From Periconia sp. R9002 (Eukaryota; Ascomycota; Dothideomycetes; Pleosporales; Periconiaceae): a DNA stretch of 64,000 nucleotides. The translations under genes were made by a program, and so were the position numbers. Location of the stretch: NCBI GenBank assembly GCA_023627715.1, contig JAMAHW010000030.1, positions 62,001 through 126,000 of the forward strand, given 5' to 3'. Numbering within the stretch: position 1 is the stretch's first letter; the number at the start of each line of letters is the position of its first letter. The notes beneath the pieces were generated by a model, which saw only the letters and a program-made list of their open reading frames with translations, made no database searches and had not been told where the DNA came from. Shown piece by piece: positions 10,871 to 22,723 of the stretch.

Positions 10871-11669
10871 TATGAGTACAAAAGAATGAAGACGCTCATT
10901 GTGTGTATCCTCACACAGTGTCCTTTTTTCATGGTCTTTTGTAGAACGCTCTGCACGATCACGTGTAAGTTAGTTTATCCCTGGGCCGTCATTAAACCAT
11001 AGCTGGTATCTTGCTACCGGTTATTTCTATACCGGAAGCATCGTTCCCACCTATCAGTGACTTCAACAAGCTCGCCAGGGTAGGAAGACGAAGATCGGAG
11101 GCCAGCTAGATGCTATAACCGTGCGGGGGTTCCCCGCAATATTTGTTTGTGTCATTTGGGTTATCTGCGGGGACAAATATTATTTTCTAGCGTATACACC
11201 TGAAAATCCCTGTCCGAACGTGAACCTATACGCCTCGGCCCTAACCAGGTCTGTGGTAGAGTATCATCCGCTGATCTTTCGAATTTTCCCAGGACGAGGA
11301 TTTATCTTGTGATGCATATCACATCAGCCTGTTTTCTGCTCACTTTTATTTTGATATTTTTTACTTGATCGCTCCGAATGCATGGAGCGAAGTGTCGCCA
11401 TCTCAAACTTTTCACGCTCAGGCTGGGGAAGGTACGCTCTTTGTCTAAAATTACAAGATGATTTGAATTCTAATCAGCTCTGTAAATTCTATTTTATTGT
11501 GGACACCAAGAGAAGTTCAGGTAGGTCGCAAGCGTAAAAGGGTCTCCTAGTAAGTCTAGTTCCACGTTGGCGCTTTGGGTTCTAACTCTTTCTATCCCAA
11601 TTCAACTCTCACTGCGATAACCCGATTCAGATTTGTTTTTCTCTCTTGCTTGAGTGTGAAGGTATCACA
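10871..11669. other. Intergenic: GH27 promoter and transporter 3' flank
   Basis: About 800 bp separate the GH27 start codon from the transporter stop codon. It should hold the GH27 promoter. No coding sequence or clear element is recognised. Confidence 0.45.
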
Positions 11670-13429
11670 TTACAAGGCATAGCGGAAATGTAGGTTTTCT
11701 TTGTCTGTTAAATCTTTGAACGCCAACGTTGTGCCCTCATGTTGCTCGAGATTCAATCGTTCTCTCCGGCGATTCTCATGGGAAAGCACCACGTACAGTG
11801 CGCTGGCGGAAACAATGGTTATGCAATAACTGGGAGTATTGAGCTTCATAAATCCAAATATGAGGAAGAGACGCACATACCAGATAATCAATCCCGTCCA
11901 TAATTCCGGGTAGTGTTGAGCTTTTGATTCGCTTCTTACCAATTGAGGTCCCACAATGTTTCCTACGCAATACGCGACGAAAACAGCAGATGCCATGAAA
12001 CTCTTCTTCGTTTCTCCCGTGACATTAGCGGCACCGAGAGTTACCGTCAAAGCTACCACTGGCCCGAAGAAGCCGATGAGGGAATATCCAGCCACTGGCG
12101 TTACTGGACGTTTACCCCAGTGCGACTTCCAGATCATGACAAAGCCTGCAATGACGGGAAGGCAGCATGCGATGAGAAGTTTGATGCGCAGATTTCGGTA
12201 CCTAGAGCATATCCATCCAGTGAGTGGTATGCCGACTGCGCATACCACGCCCAAAGGAAATTGAAACAGGATGCTCTGTAGACTAGTGTAGCCGAACGTG
12301 GATACAATAAGGGGTCCAAAGCCAGAAACTGCGCCGTTCACGGTGTACCTATCGAATGCATCAGAAATGAACCAAATACGCCATGTAAGCAGCAGGCTAA
12401 AACAGACGGTTCCAAGAGAGCAGGAGACCTACGCTGAAGCCATGATCAGAGCCACGAGCCAAACCTTTACATCAAGCGCAGCCTCTCGAATCTGCTCCCA
12501 TTTGATCTTCTGGTTCCTCACTCCAGTCTGGCCAGCCCGCAATCGTTCCACAGCAATAATTCGCTCCTCTGGCGTGAGAAACCAAGCGTTGAGCGGCGAA
12601 TTCGGCAGCGCGAAACACCAGATTCCAAAGAGAAACGTCAAACATCCTGCCAGCACATAGATGTATTGCCACGACTTCAAACTTCCGCCGCTTATCTGCG
12701 CGAAACCGTAGTTCATTGCACTCCCGATGATGGTGAACCACCCCGTTCCACTAAACCACCAAGTCTGCCGCAAGGCTTGCTCAGATTGAGTGTAGTATCC
12801 ACTTACCGTGACCATGAAGGCAGTAGGTATGATCGACTCCGTGAATCCTTCCCACAATAATCAGCTTATCGCCTCCTTCATTTCAAAGCCACGTAAGAAA
12901 AAAAACGAGACAACCCACCTAGGAAAAATCGTTGGACAAGCAGACCCTTCCAACTTGTAACCCCAGCAGTCGCAGCACAGATGATCGCCCAAACCATCAC
13001 AGCCGGACCCAAAATATAATTCGCCTTAAATCGCTGTAGAAGATACGTCATGGGGTAACTCCCCACCAGCTGCCCGAAGTAGAAAATTGAAGTCGCCCAG
13101 CTCAATCGCGACGTGCTCGTTGTCGGCGGAGTAGTCTTTGCATTCGTTACGACAGATAGTTGCAGGTCTTTTGTCATGCCGAAGAGCACAGCGCTGCCTA
13201 GAATCGCTTTGTCGTAGTACACGAGGCCATACCCGAACACCATGGCGGGCATGAGGAAGAGATCGATTTTGCGAACCACACGGGCTTCTACATCACGAGG
13301 AATTGAGATGGGGGAGTCACCGAGAATTTCAGGGGTCGCGAGAGTGACCGTTTGGAGTTTGGAGAGTTTTTCGTTGAGGGTGGTGGGGGAGATGGCGTCG
13401 GTACCATCGTAATCGTTGAGATTTGACAT
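11670..13429 (-). CDS. MFS transporter, Dal5/allantoate-permease type (ACS family)
   Basis: Exons on the minus strand are 13429-12919, 12847-12433 and 12348-11670 (534 residues). The 71- and 84-bp introns end in AAG and TAG. The VVRKIDLFLMPAM...YYDKAILGSA segment is the standard opening of fungal anion:cation symporters related to Dal5 and Tna1, and the QRFFLGFTESIIPTAFM block after the first splice is also typical. Twelve hydrophobic helices can be laid out with a cytoplasmic loop around the AVERLRAGQTGV sequence. These permeases import carboxylates, ureides, vitamins or small amino-acid derivatives; the cargo here is unknown. Its place between GH27 and a zinc-cluster regulator suggests uptake of a product related to that cluster. 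Confidence 0.88.
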
Positions 13430-15955
13430 CTTCCAAATCTATCTATTCATATACAATAGACGATAATGGATATAGTTTCTAGACACGAATGGATGAGACT
13501 GCTATCGTATTAACACCATTCCGATGTGTGCTTTTCTCCACGCAGAATTTTCGCTATAGCGCGATAACGATTGCGCCTTTTTGCCGGTTGCGCCATGACA
13601 TCATCCGAGAGTTGTAGCGAGGAAGAAATACGAACAACACAGAGAATTTCTGTATACATATTTCAATTTTGTGGGGATAAGGTCTGGTATTTACAATTAG
13701 CGCGAAGGAACTTACGTTCATTGATGTGACATGTGTGTCTGCAACTCCCGTGTGCAGGGCCTGGCCGAGGACGCTACTACAATACTTCATATGTATCGAT
13801 ACCACGAGTAACTCAACACTCTGTGTTGTTAAAAGTCATTATTTTTCATGTGTCTGGAAGTATTGGTCATTAGAGAGCAAATGATAATCGATCGTTTAAT
13901 GCATTACCTAGGCCCTTTGTAGACAAACCAGTTGGAACCGCACTAGATTGACATCCATCGACAGAAAGATTCATATCAGCACATAATTAGACGTACAATC
14001 AGTCAACTCAGACATGTCCGATGTCGGGACATTAGTAAGTTAATTAGATATCTAGTATCTCGGCCTACTTACATCAATTCACCATACGATAAATAATGCA
14101 GCGTCGAGCATTAAAGCGAGTACGAGATCTGAGTCATCATATTGTATGCATCCGGTAGCTTTTAGACGAAAAACATACCTCGAAGGACAAGGAAAATCCT
14201 TAGTGCAGAATCCAGATGTACTATCTAGATATGCCGACCCATACCAGACATGCATAGGCCCAGCAGATCTATTTCCGTTTGGAGATTATTATATGGATTA
14301 GGAATCGCGTTGATTTTGTAACAGTGCAACACCACCGGGGCTGAGCCGCTGTCTCTGTTTGCGAAAGCGAACCCGCTTCCAAGCCTCGAAAAACATAACG
14401 TAACGCTCCACCGCCCCGTGCGCATCGACAGGTTCCTTACGATATGACAGTAAGCATCCAGCGGTATACGAGAAAAATGTTGGAACGATTCGTCAATTTG
14501 AAGTTCTCGAGATGTCCACCGTCTGAATCCTTGTCAAAGTGAACGCAATGTCACCCTATATGCAATCCTTCAGCCCTACCAAGTGCTCTCCGTCCAGCAG
14601 TAAGCGATCGGACCAATGGTTCCGCTGACTCTGCTTTTAATTAACTTGATTTCCTAATCAGAACAGAAAGGTTCGTGACCATTCGCCGAGGTAAGCTATC
14701 ATAATGCTATCCAAGCGGGGTTCCACCATATAGAATGCGCTTGGCATGGTAGATACGACGTGGTTTTTGCGAAACAGGAGATCTCACTGCCTATATTTGG
14801 TCTCGGGCCGAGGGATTTGTCCGAATTAATTTGGGGACAAGACATTGTATCAGCGTTTGCAGCGGCAAATGAGACGTCACCTTGAACGAGACCCACGGGC
14901 CACCAATCGCCTGTTCAAACCTCCAAATTGCCCGGACCCTGCTGGAATTCGGCGTTTAGGAGCGCTGTAGTCGGTCGAACTCTTGAGAGTATGTAGTGAG
15001 TAAACAATGGAAGCGGAATAATTCTAGCGGGGGATGACTAGAAGCTCGTTTCCCCAATACTTCGGAACTATGCGTCATGATACGCCTGGGGTTACGCAGA
15101 AAATCGAAAGTAGGGGCAACTGGCACTATAATATGTCCCCGGAAAAGCTTTCTTCCCCAAGATACTCAACTATGTAGATCATTGCTTGAGCTACAGCGCA
15201 GAAAATGCAACATGAATGTGTCAATGGCAGGCCGCATGACCTCAACTGCTAGGTAGTATCATTTTGATTCTCTTATACCTGCACGTGAAATCCAAATACA
15301 GCATTCCTTCATTGCAATCTCATTGCTCAGCATAAGCTTTCTTTAGATTCCACTGTATTTTCGTCCTCGGTAAATCTTCGACCCGTCGCTTAGCGCAACC
15401 TACCCATCGATCGCGGACGTCGGTGGGCCGTGGGCAGCGCCATCTTAGAAGAGATCTCTCCTCTATTTCGGAAATAATCGAGGCCAAGAATGCCACCCTC
15501 CGCAGCAACGGGATGCAGAACCCTATAGGTACGTCACCCGTTTAACACGTAACAAGCTGACTCCTTATGCACGAGCATATTACTTGTAGTAGATAGCATG
15601 GGGCATGCATAGAAGCTACTCGACACCTTTCAGCCTCACCAGCCATCCATGAGTCGGTGTCCCGTGGCACAATTGGACACCGCGGGCCTTGGCGACCAAA
15701 CAGCCCCTGAAATTCTCGCATAAGCGCTAATCGTTACTAGTGTTAATGTAGCTCTTATCTTCAAAATTAGGTATACGGTCTGTATAGCACATAACAAAAT
15801 GCGGTTTCCCATACTCCTGATTACACATCACATATATGTGGGAGAGTCATCTCGAAGCGCCATTCTTGACCGGTTTATTAGAGCGCGATTGAGGTGCAAA
15901 GTCTGGACGCAAGCAGTGTACTTTCAGATCTCGAATACTTCACTCCATTGAGAAA
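13430..15955. other. Long divergent intergenic region between transporter and regulator
   Basis: This 2.5-kb stretch lies between the start codons of the minus-strand transporter and the plus-strand Zn2Cys6 gene, so both promoters should be here. Only short uninformative frames are present. I see no tRNA, repeat or recognisable gene relic. Confidence 0.45.
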
Positions 15956-17452
15956 ATGCCAAGGAAAAACAAAGGCGTGAGAAAATGCCATGTGAAATCG
16001 AGGAATGGATGTGTCCAATGCAAAAGGCGGCGTGTGAAGGTGAGTAAGGTTCATACGAACAATGATCTAAACAAAGAAATATGAGTCTTCGTGAGTCACT
16101 AACCAACCTCGTTACCACAGTGCGATGTCAAGCAACCATCTTGTTCCTCTTGTCTTCGTCGAAACGAGACCTGCGAGTACCCAGACATGTTCGGTAACAG
16201 TTACTACCAATCTCTGCAAGCAACATGGCCAGAATACATCTCATCAAGACCGTCGAATATCCTGCATCCGACTTCGAATGAGGAGTTTCAGTTGCTTCAA
16301 GAGGTGGAAAGCAGCATTTTTTCCTTTGAGCTAAGCCCAAGGTACGTGCTATCCATTTACAAACAAAGACTATGCTTCATTCAGTCCACATTGATGTTAC
16401 GCTAATACATTTCCAGTCTTGGAAACGACTACACCGGGCTCAGAATAGTGTCCACGGGCGTCGTTCGATTGGTCATGGAAAGAGCAAACATGAAACCAGA
16501 CGAAGTCGCATTATGGGCAAATTCAATGGCCGTCGTCTGTCGTGAAAAAGATTACATCATGCACAATGTGTTAAGTCTCGCATGCAGTCTTCAGGACGTT
16601 CTGTCGAAACCGGATAAGATGGTCGGAGAAAAAGCATACGAACACCACATCAAGGCATCAGCTCTTTTCCGGCAGAGCATTGAGGTTAGTTCTTTCCTGA
16701 ACTCGTTAGTTCAGTTTTGAATGTTACAATTAACATGCGTTTGCGTAGCCGATCGATGCCAACAATTGGCTGCCTCCCATAATGTTCCACGTCCTAACCG
16801 TGGTATTCCGATTCTATTCTCAGGCGTTCTGTAGAAAGGAAGACTTCGGGCTCGTCGACACAATGAAGCTGTTCAAAAGCGGCATGATGATTGTGAAAGC
16901 CACATCGCCGTATCTGAAGCAATCCAGCTTCTGGTCGTTCATTCTAGAGCGCACCGGAATGGATAAGTACGCAAACATGGCATCATTATACTACTTTGCC
17001 CCTTGCTAACGAATTGGTGCAGAAAACTCAACACCGAACCTGAACTCTTCCTCCAACAGAGTCTCAAAAGCATAGAAAATGCTCTTGATCTGATAGACGC
17101 AAACCCCTTTAGCACAGACGAACAACGGTTCCGGGCCCAAATCAATCGACAAGCACTTATGGGTCTATTCGCCTGGATCGAAAACTGCGAGGCTATGCCA
17201 CGGAGCTGGCCGCATTACTGCGGCTGGCCGGCCTTTGTTCCTGATGAGTTTTTGGACCTCATTGAGCTGAAAGATGAAGTGGCTTTGCTCCTAGTCATCC
17301 ATTGGTGCGGGGTTATGTATCGATCTACAAAGCCAGGTGTTAAAGCGTGGGCATATCGTGCAGGTCACTATGCGCTGGAACACATTCAGCATCCCGAGTT
17401 GTGGAATGAGTCGCTTGAGTGGCCGTTGAAAATGCTTCTGCCTTTGTGGTGA
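15956..17452 (+). CDS. Zn2Cys6 zinc-cluster transcription factor
   Basis: Exons are 15956-16039, 16121-16341, 16417-16684, 16749-16966 and 17023-17452 (406 residues). All four introns (81, 75, 64 and 56 bp) have GT donors and CAG or TAG acceptors, and phases match. The binuclear zinc cluster is at the N-terminus: Cys19, 22, 29, 36, 39 and 46, with spacing 2-6-6-2-6. The first intron splits the cluster just before Cys29. The short protein with a basic N-terminus and a helical remainder resembles the Upc2-like group of fungal C6 factors. It ends tail to tail with the GH43 gene, 158 bp away. It may regulate the neighbouring GH27, transporter and GH43 genes, but this is inference from position only. 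Confidence 0.88.
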
Positions 17453-17610
17453 ACGTAATCGTGGCGTGGTGGAGGGAGTGAGAGCATTTGAATTTGTAAG
17501 ATGAGAAGCGCGAACCAATCCATTTTTTGAAGTGATAACAGATAAAAAAAAATCGTAAATTATTCTTGAATACAGAACCGCGACTATTGCATCCTCGATC
17601 TCAATACATA

Positions 17611-19188
17611 CTATATGGCGGATGGCTTAGCCACCGAAACATTTCCAAACCGCGCGTCAGTCCCAAAAGTCGCCACCCCAGTAGTGCCATTGATAACCAA
17701 CGCCCCGCTCACTGAAAGCTTTGGTGTCTCCGAGCCATCTAAGAATATACTAATGCTGTCTCCAACTGCTTCCACGCGAACCACAACGTCGAACCCAGTG
17801 TTAAATGTCGCGGCAACAGCCGTGTGAATGGTAACGTTTCCGTTCTCGAAGGCCTCCAGCGTCAATAACCCCGATGATGGCGACAGTCCAGCATAATACC
17901 CACTAAACCCAGTGATGCCCGCCGAAGCCTGATTAACTCTAAACACCAAACCCGCAGAAGCCGTATCATTTCCACCTCCTGGGACAGAAACCGCCGCGTC
18001 GAAAATCAGATTCGTGAAATTCGTGTCTTGTACAGCGAAAGCGGCACCCTTGGACTTGACCTCGAGTTGTTGATCGACCACATCCCAAACCCCAGCATCA
18101 GTCTTCCAACCCACAAAATCCTCATCGGCGAAGTTATCTTTGACCAACATGTTGACTGGCGCGATAGTCCCATCTGGATTGAAATACATCCGGTCATAAC
18201 ACACGACCCTGTGGTTCTGATCCGTCTCCGTCAACGGTCTACGGTGGTATGTGATGTAGTAAATGTCGGTCCCAGGGATATGAATGACCCCATTGTGCCC
18301 GCTCCCCTTTGCAACCTCATTATCTTGCTGCAGAATTCTCCCTTTCGTTTCGAACGGGCCCAACGGGGAATCCGCAATCGCGTAAGAAACCGCATAATCC
18401 GGACCCGTCCACCCCCCTTCACTCCACATGAAATAATACTTGCCGTCTTTCTTCATCATCTGCGAGCCTTCGACGTAGTTTTCTGGCGTGATCTCCTTGA
18501 ATGTGGTATTGTCATCGAGCTTCCCGATGGAAATCATATCGGGGTTTAGTTTAGCGACGTTGGCGTGGTCGTGGCCGCCGTAATAGATGTATGCCTGCCC
18601 ATCATCGTCGATGAAGACGTCCTGGTCGATTGGCTGCGCGTCGTTGAAGTATTCTCCGATAAGTGGTTTCCCTATCGCATCAATATATGGGCCTTGCGGT
18701 TGATCCGCGACGGCGACGCCGATACCGCCTACGATGCCTTGCTCCGGTTCCCCCTCTTGGATATCATTCGCGCCGAAATACAAGTAGTACTTTCCGTTTA
18801 CGAAGGCCGGGGCGGGCGCCCAAACAGCTCTGCGCGCCCATTTGACGTTATCGATGGTCAAGACGTTAGAGTGTTTCGTCCAGTGAATGAGATCCGGGCT
18901 TGAGAATGCATCAAGGTATGTTTGTTGGTCGTAGGGTAACGATGAGGTGGGAAAGATCCAGTATAAGTCATTATAAATGGCTGTATCGGGATCGGCGTAC
19001 CAGCCGTCTAAGAAAGGGTTTCCTGCCTCGGCGGTGGTGTAGTTCAGCGCATTTGAGGCTTTGGTGATATCGTTCGCGGGAAGCGAAGTGGAATGAACTT
19101 TTGAGATAAATGTGAGTATTGTCGCTGCTTGTATGATTTTGATGATCCCGTTGAAATTATGCATGATTGCTGGGTAATTATCGCCCAC
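17611..19188 (-). CDS. Secreted GH43 glycoside hydrolase with C-terminal beta-sandwich domain
   Basis: A single exon encodes 525 residues. The GH43 five-bladed propeller fold is indicated by the base Asp66 in the WYADPDT motif, the pKa-modulating aspartate in the DQDVFIDDDG segment (near 188-190) and the acid Glu240 in YVEGSQMM. A second in-frame ATG at 19164 may be the real start, because the hydrophobic signal sequence IIKIIQAATILTFISKVHS follows it closely. After about residue 350 the sequence changes to a Gly/Asn/Ser-rich domain of about 170 residues resembling concanavalin-like or DUF1080-type sandwiches. GH43 enzymes are mainly arabinofuranosidases, arabinanases, xylosidases or galactanases; the subfamily and substrate are not assigned here. 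Confidence 0.88.
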   Translation of the reverse strand: MGDNYPAIMHNFNGIIKIIQAATILTFISKVHSTSLPANDITKASNALNYTTAEAGNPFLDGWYADPDTAIYNDLYWIFPTSSLPYDQQTYLDAFSSPDLIHWTKHSNVLTIDNVKWARRAVWAPAPAFVNGKYYLYFGANDIQEGEPEQGIVGGIGVAVADQPQGPYIDAIGKPLIGEYFNDAQPIDQDVFIDDDGQAYIYYGGHDHANVAKLNPDMISIGKLDDNTTFKEITPENYVEGSQMMKKDGKYYFMWSEGGWTGPDYAVSYAIADSPLGPFETKGRILQQDNEVAKGSGHNGVIHIPGTDIYYITYHRRPLTETDQNHRVVCYDRMYFNPDGTIAPVNMLVKDNFADEDFVGWKTDAGVWDVVDQQLEVKSKGAAFAVQDTNFTNLIFDAAVSVPGGGNDTASAGLVFRVNQASAGITGFSGYYAGLSPSSGLLTLEAFENGNVTIHTAVAATFNTGFDVVVRVEAVGDSISIFLDGSETPKLSVSGALVINGTTGVATFGTDARFGNVSVAKPSAI

Positions 19189-20530
19189 AATAAGGCGTGC
19201 TATTCAAGATCAAAGAAGAAAAAAGATGTTAAAAATGTGCGCCACCCCTATCTATAAAACCAACAGCGTATGCTGTGCCTTTTAAGGAAGTTCCAGGATA
19301 GTTCCGATGATACAGCAAAACATGATGGTCATCCAGCCATGCTACCTTCCCCATGTATCCGCATTCTCCCCAATCTCGGGGATCCCCCCGCACCTGACTA
19401 GCCTATTATGGACATGTACGGCTGCATGTTGAGGAACTTGAATGATCTTCAAATTATCGTACCAAGTATCACAGGAAAGGTGGTGCATAGTGCTTGACCA
19501 AATAGAGTCTTGTACAGAGTACTCGTGACTGTAAGGTTCAAAATTTCTAAGGGGTAGCATGGTCGTTCTCGGGCGCCAATAACTGATGTCCAACGAAATA
19601 GGGAGAGTGGATAATAAAGAGTAAAAGGAGCTCAACTCACTGAAGATCATATTCGATAGTCTAACGTTACTCGCACGAGTGCTTATCATTAATATGATTT
19701 CCTCATGTCTTCGCACTGTGCCACCTGGTGCACGAAAAAAGAGCCACGTACATTTGGGGACAAGCATAGTAGATATTTATTGAACTTTGAATACGGGAAT
19801 ATAAAAGTATGGCTTGATTTGTATACGAACTCTGAAAATCTCATAAAGTGGACACCTCTAAGTCATCAATGTGCACTCAATACACTCGTCCACTTTTCCG
19901 TTGATAGATGCTTGTGAACTTACAAAGTGTTCACATGTATATGTATCCAGTCTACAAAGAATACAAAAGATATGTAGATCCTTATGATTGATATCGACAA
20001 AAACTATCTTGAGGCGCATAGCAGCAGCATCAATCTCCATGATGTCAGTTCGCCAAGAAGATAACGAAAGCGGGGGTTTAGCTCCGACACGTGTTTCCTA
20101 CCCTCCGTCGCTTCCCCCCTACAACCAGCCGCGAACAACTGCACACAATCTTGCTTCGCTTATCGAAAACTCTTTTGCGAGTAAATATGAAGAATCGAAT
20201 CTCCATGCACAACATGGGATTGCGTGATGTCCAGCAGCAATCGCGAAAATGACAATGGCCCGGATTAACCACCAGACAAGCAATGCCAGGACGCGATTTA
20301 TACCCTAACAGGAAGCTCCGTATGCATACAAGATGCCATTAGAACGCCTTTTTACAGATGCAGTGTGCAATTCGTCACTTTCTAGGGTCTCAAAGCAATC
20401 CCAATAGCACTTGCCATTGAGATGGATGATGTCGTTAGCGACCTACCCTCTTGGCAACCGCTGGGTGTATTTATCCATCCGGGACCTCATCAAACTCGAG
20501 ACGCTGTCAGCGCTCTCCGTCAATTTCACC
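19189..20530. other. Divergent intergenic region between GH43 and M14A genes
   Basis: 1.3 kb separate two divergent start codons, so both promoters should be here. Short frames around 19342-19767 show no family-like sequence. No RNA gene or repeat is recognised. Confidence 0.45.
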
Positions 20531-21961
20531 ATGCAACTTTTATCCCTCGCTCTCTCAGTCGTCTCGCTCGCTGCGGCAGCCTCTATCCCTGGCCCTGAAC
20601 CTGTCTCCTACGATGGCGCCAAAGTATACCGAGTGAAGACAGGCAAGCAGCTCGCCTATGTTACTGAAAAATTATCGGGCTTCACTTATGAGCCGTGGAA
20701 CCACGACCTGGATCGACATATCGACTTGGTTATTCCCGCTGAAGAAATCGCCGCGTTTGAATCGCTCGACTTGAATACCAAGTGCTTGCACGAGGACCTT
20801 GGAGCATCAATCAAGGCTGAATCCCGAGGAAGCTCGCTCTGGAAGAGACAGGGCACCAACGATAGCTCATCTTGGTTTGACAGCTATCATCCTTATGACG
20901 ACCACATTCAGTTCTGGAAAGATTTGCACACATCGTTTCCTAACCAATCCGAATGGATCTCGTCGGGGACGTCATATGAAGGACGGGACCTCTTTGGTCT
21001 GCACTTCTGGGGGGCTTCGGGACCGGGAAAGCCAGCCGTGCTTTACCATGCACAAGTTCACGCCCGAGAATGGATTGCTGCACCTGTACGCTGCCCAGAC
21101 AAATGAATCACGTGATGATTTTCAACGTTTGAAACTTACTCATGGATAGGTGGTTGAATACATCGCCACACAGCTTATCGAAGGATATAAGGCCGGCGAC
21201 AACGTCACTACAACATTCTTGAACAAGTATGATTTTTTCATCATCCCATTCGTCAACCCAGATGGTAAGCCGTTCTTTCCATGAAACCATATCCAGCAAA
21301 ACCTAACCAAATACCAGGTTTCGTCTACACCCAAACAACCGAACGTCTCTGGCGCAAGAACCGCCAACCTGGCCCAAGAAACAGCACCTGCTTCGGACGC
21401 GATATAAACAGAAACTGGGAATTCGCCTGGGACGCCAACAACCGCGGAGCCTCCACAAACCCATGCTCGCAAACGTACCGCGGCGAAGCCGCATCCGACA
21501 CACCAGAGAACCAAGGTCTCGACAGACTCGTCCGCAAGCTCCGCGACACACAGGGCATCAAGCTTTACATTGACTGGCACAGCTACGGGCAGTACATCCT
21601 CTCGCCTTACGGCTCCAACGAAACCAACTACGCGCCCGAGCTCGGCAAGTGGACGAATACGGCATCGCAGATGAGTGAAGCAATCCGTGATAGCTCGGAG
21701 GCGCGTACGACATTCACTTTTGGACCGAGCGGCGCGACGCTGTACACCACGACGGGGGCTGCACCTGATCATGTTTATGTGATCGGCGGCGCGGAGTTCT
21801 CGTATACGATCGAGTTGAGGGATACGGGCGATTTTGGGTTCGTGTTACCGCCTGAGCAGATTTTGCCTACGGCGAAGGAGCAATGGGTTGGGCAGCAGGT
21901 GCTGCTTAGTTTGCTAGATGAGACGTTTTTCGACGGCATTGGTCCTGCGATGGTGTTTTAA
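20531..21961 (+). CDS. Secreted M14A metallocarboxypeptidase with propeptide
   Basis: Exons are 20531-21085, 21150-21264 and 21318-21961 (437 residues), with introns of 64 and 53 bp ending in TAG and CAG. The chosen ATG starts a classical signal peptide (MQLLSLALSVVSLAAAAS). Upstream in-frame ATGs would place a hydrophilic leader before it. Residues about 20-120 are the activation propeptide; a Lys-Arg pair near the SLWKRQ sequence is a likely processing site. Zinc ligands are His177 and Glu180 in the HAREW motif and His311 in IDWHSYG; the catalytic Glu389 lies in YTIELRDTG. All key residues of carboxypeptidase A/B-type enzymes are therefore present. It should trim C-terminal residues from extracellular peptides. 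Confidence 0.92.
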
Positions 21962-22267
21962 GCACAGAAGCAGGTGAGGAGATATTATGCTGTTATAAAG
22001 AACGCATGAGTCGAAAAAATGAAGAGCTATTGGACGGTAGCTCAAGACGTGATTTCTTGAACCTCAATTCCTACGGGCAACTCCTTCCAGAAAAAAATCT
22101 TACATCTATATTGTACAAAATCCGCTGTATCACCACCGAACGCAAGCAGAAAACTCCTGTGCCCACTGCCATTACCAGCCCCACGTGTATGCAGTCTTGC
22201 ATGAATTAAATCTCATCTTCGCGATCCCAGTCTTATTGCCAACCGCCCGTCTTCTCTCTCAATCCAT
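21962..22267. other. Intergenic between convergent genes
   Basis: Short convergent spacer that should hold the 3' ends of the M14A gene and the small gene on the minus strand. Nothing else is seen. Confidence 0.4.
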
Positions 22268-22723
22268 TTACCAAGGCCACTTCTCCCCCTCCCCAACCTT
22301 CCTCGTCTTTTCCATATCCCTCAACGCCTTCTCCCTCTTCTCAGCCTCACCCTTCTCCTCCATCGTAACCTCCACCTCCATCGTCTTCCGAATCCCCCTC
22401 TCGGGCGGTGGAGGCTCGTCTTTGCTTCGGAACGCCAGAACAGTGCTCCCGTACTTCAACCAGTGGTAGTGATCCGCGTTGTGGCGCTCTTCGACTTCTT
22501 TCTTGCTCATGCGCTTGTGGGTATTGGATGAAGGAAATGAGGTGGAAAGGAGCTTGTAGGTGCTGGGTTTGTCGCCATTGGTGGTGTCTGGTTGTCCCGT
22601 GTTCTCGGATTGGCGTGATGGTTCCGGAGAGTTCGAGGGAGGAGAAGTAGGTTGAGATGATTCGCCTCGAGAGATGACCAGGCGCGTAGAGAGTTGTTGG
22701 TGTACGGAGTTGTTCAGAAACAT
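22268..22723 (-). CDS. Small hypothetical charged protein
   Basis: A 151-codon frame begins with a Ser/Pro/Thr-rich half and ends in a highly charged helix-forming region rich in Lys and Glu. The middle segment HNADHYHWLKYGSTVLAFRSKD is compact and protein-like, and the charged tail has no stop for 80 codons, so I believe this is a real gene. I do not recognise the family. An upstream exon cannot be excluded, because another frame reads open to 22781. Confidence 0.5.
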   Translation of the reverse strand: MFLNNSVHQQLSTRLVISRGESSQPTSPPSNSPEPSRQSENTGQPDTTNGDKPSTYKLLSTSFPSSNTHKRMSKKEVEERHNADHYHWLKYGSTVLAFRSKDEPPPPERGIRKTMEVEVTMEEKGEAEKREKALRDMEKTRKVGEGEKWPW

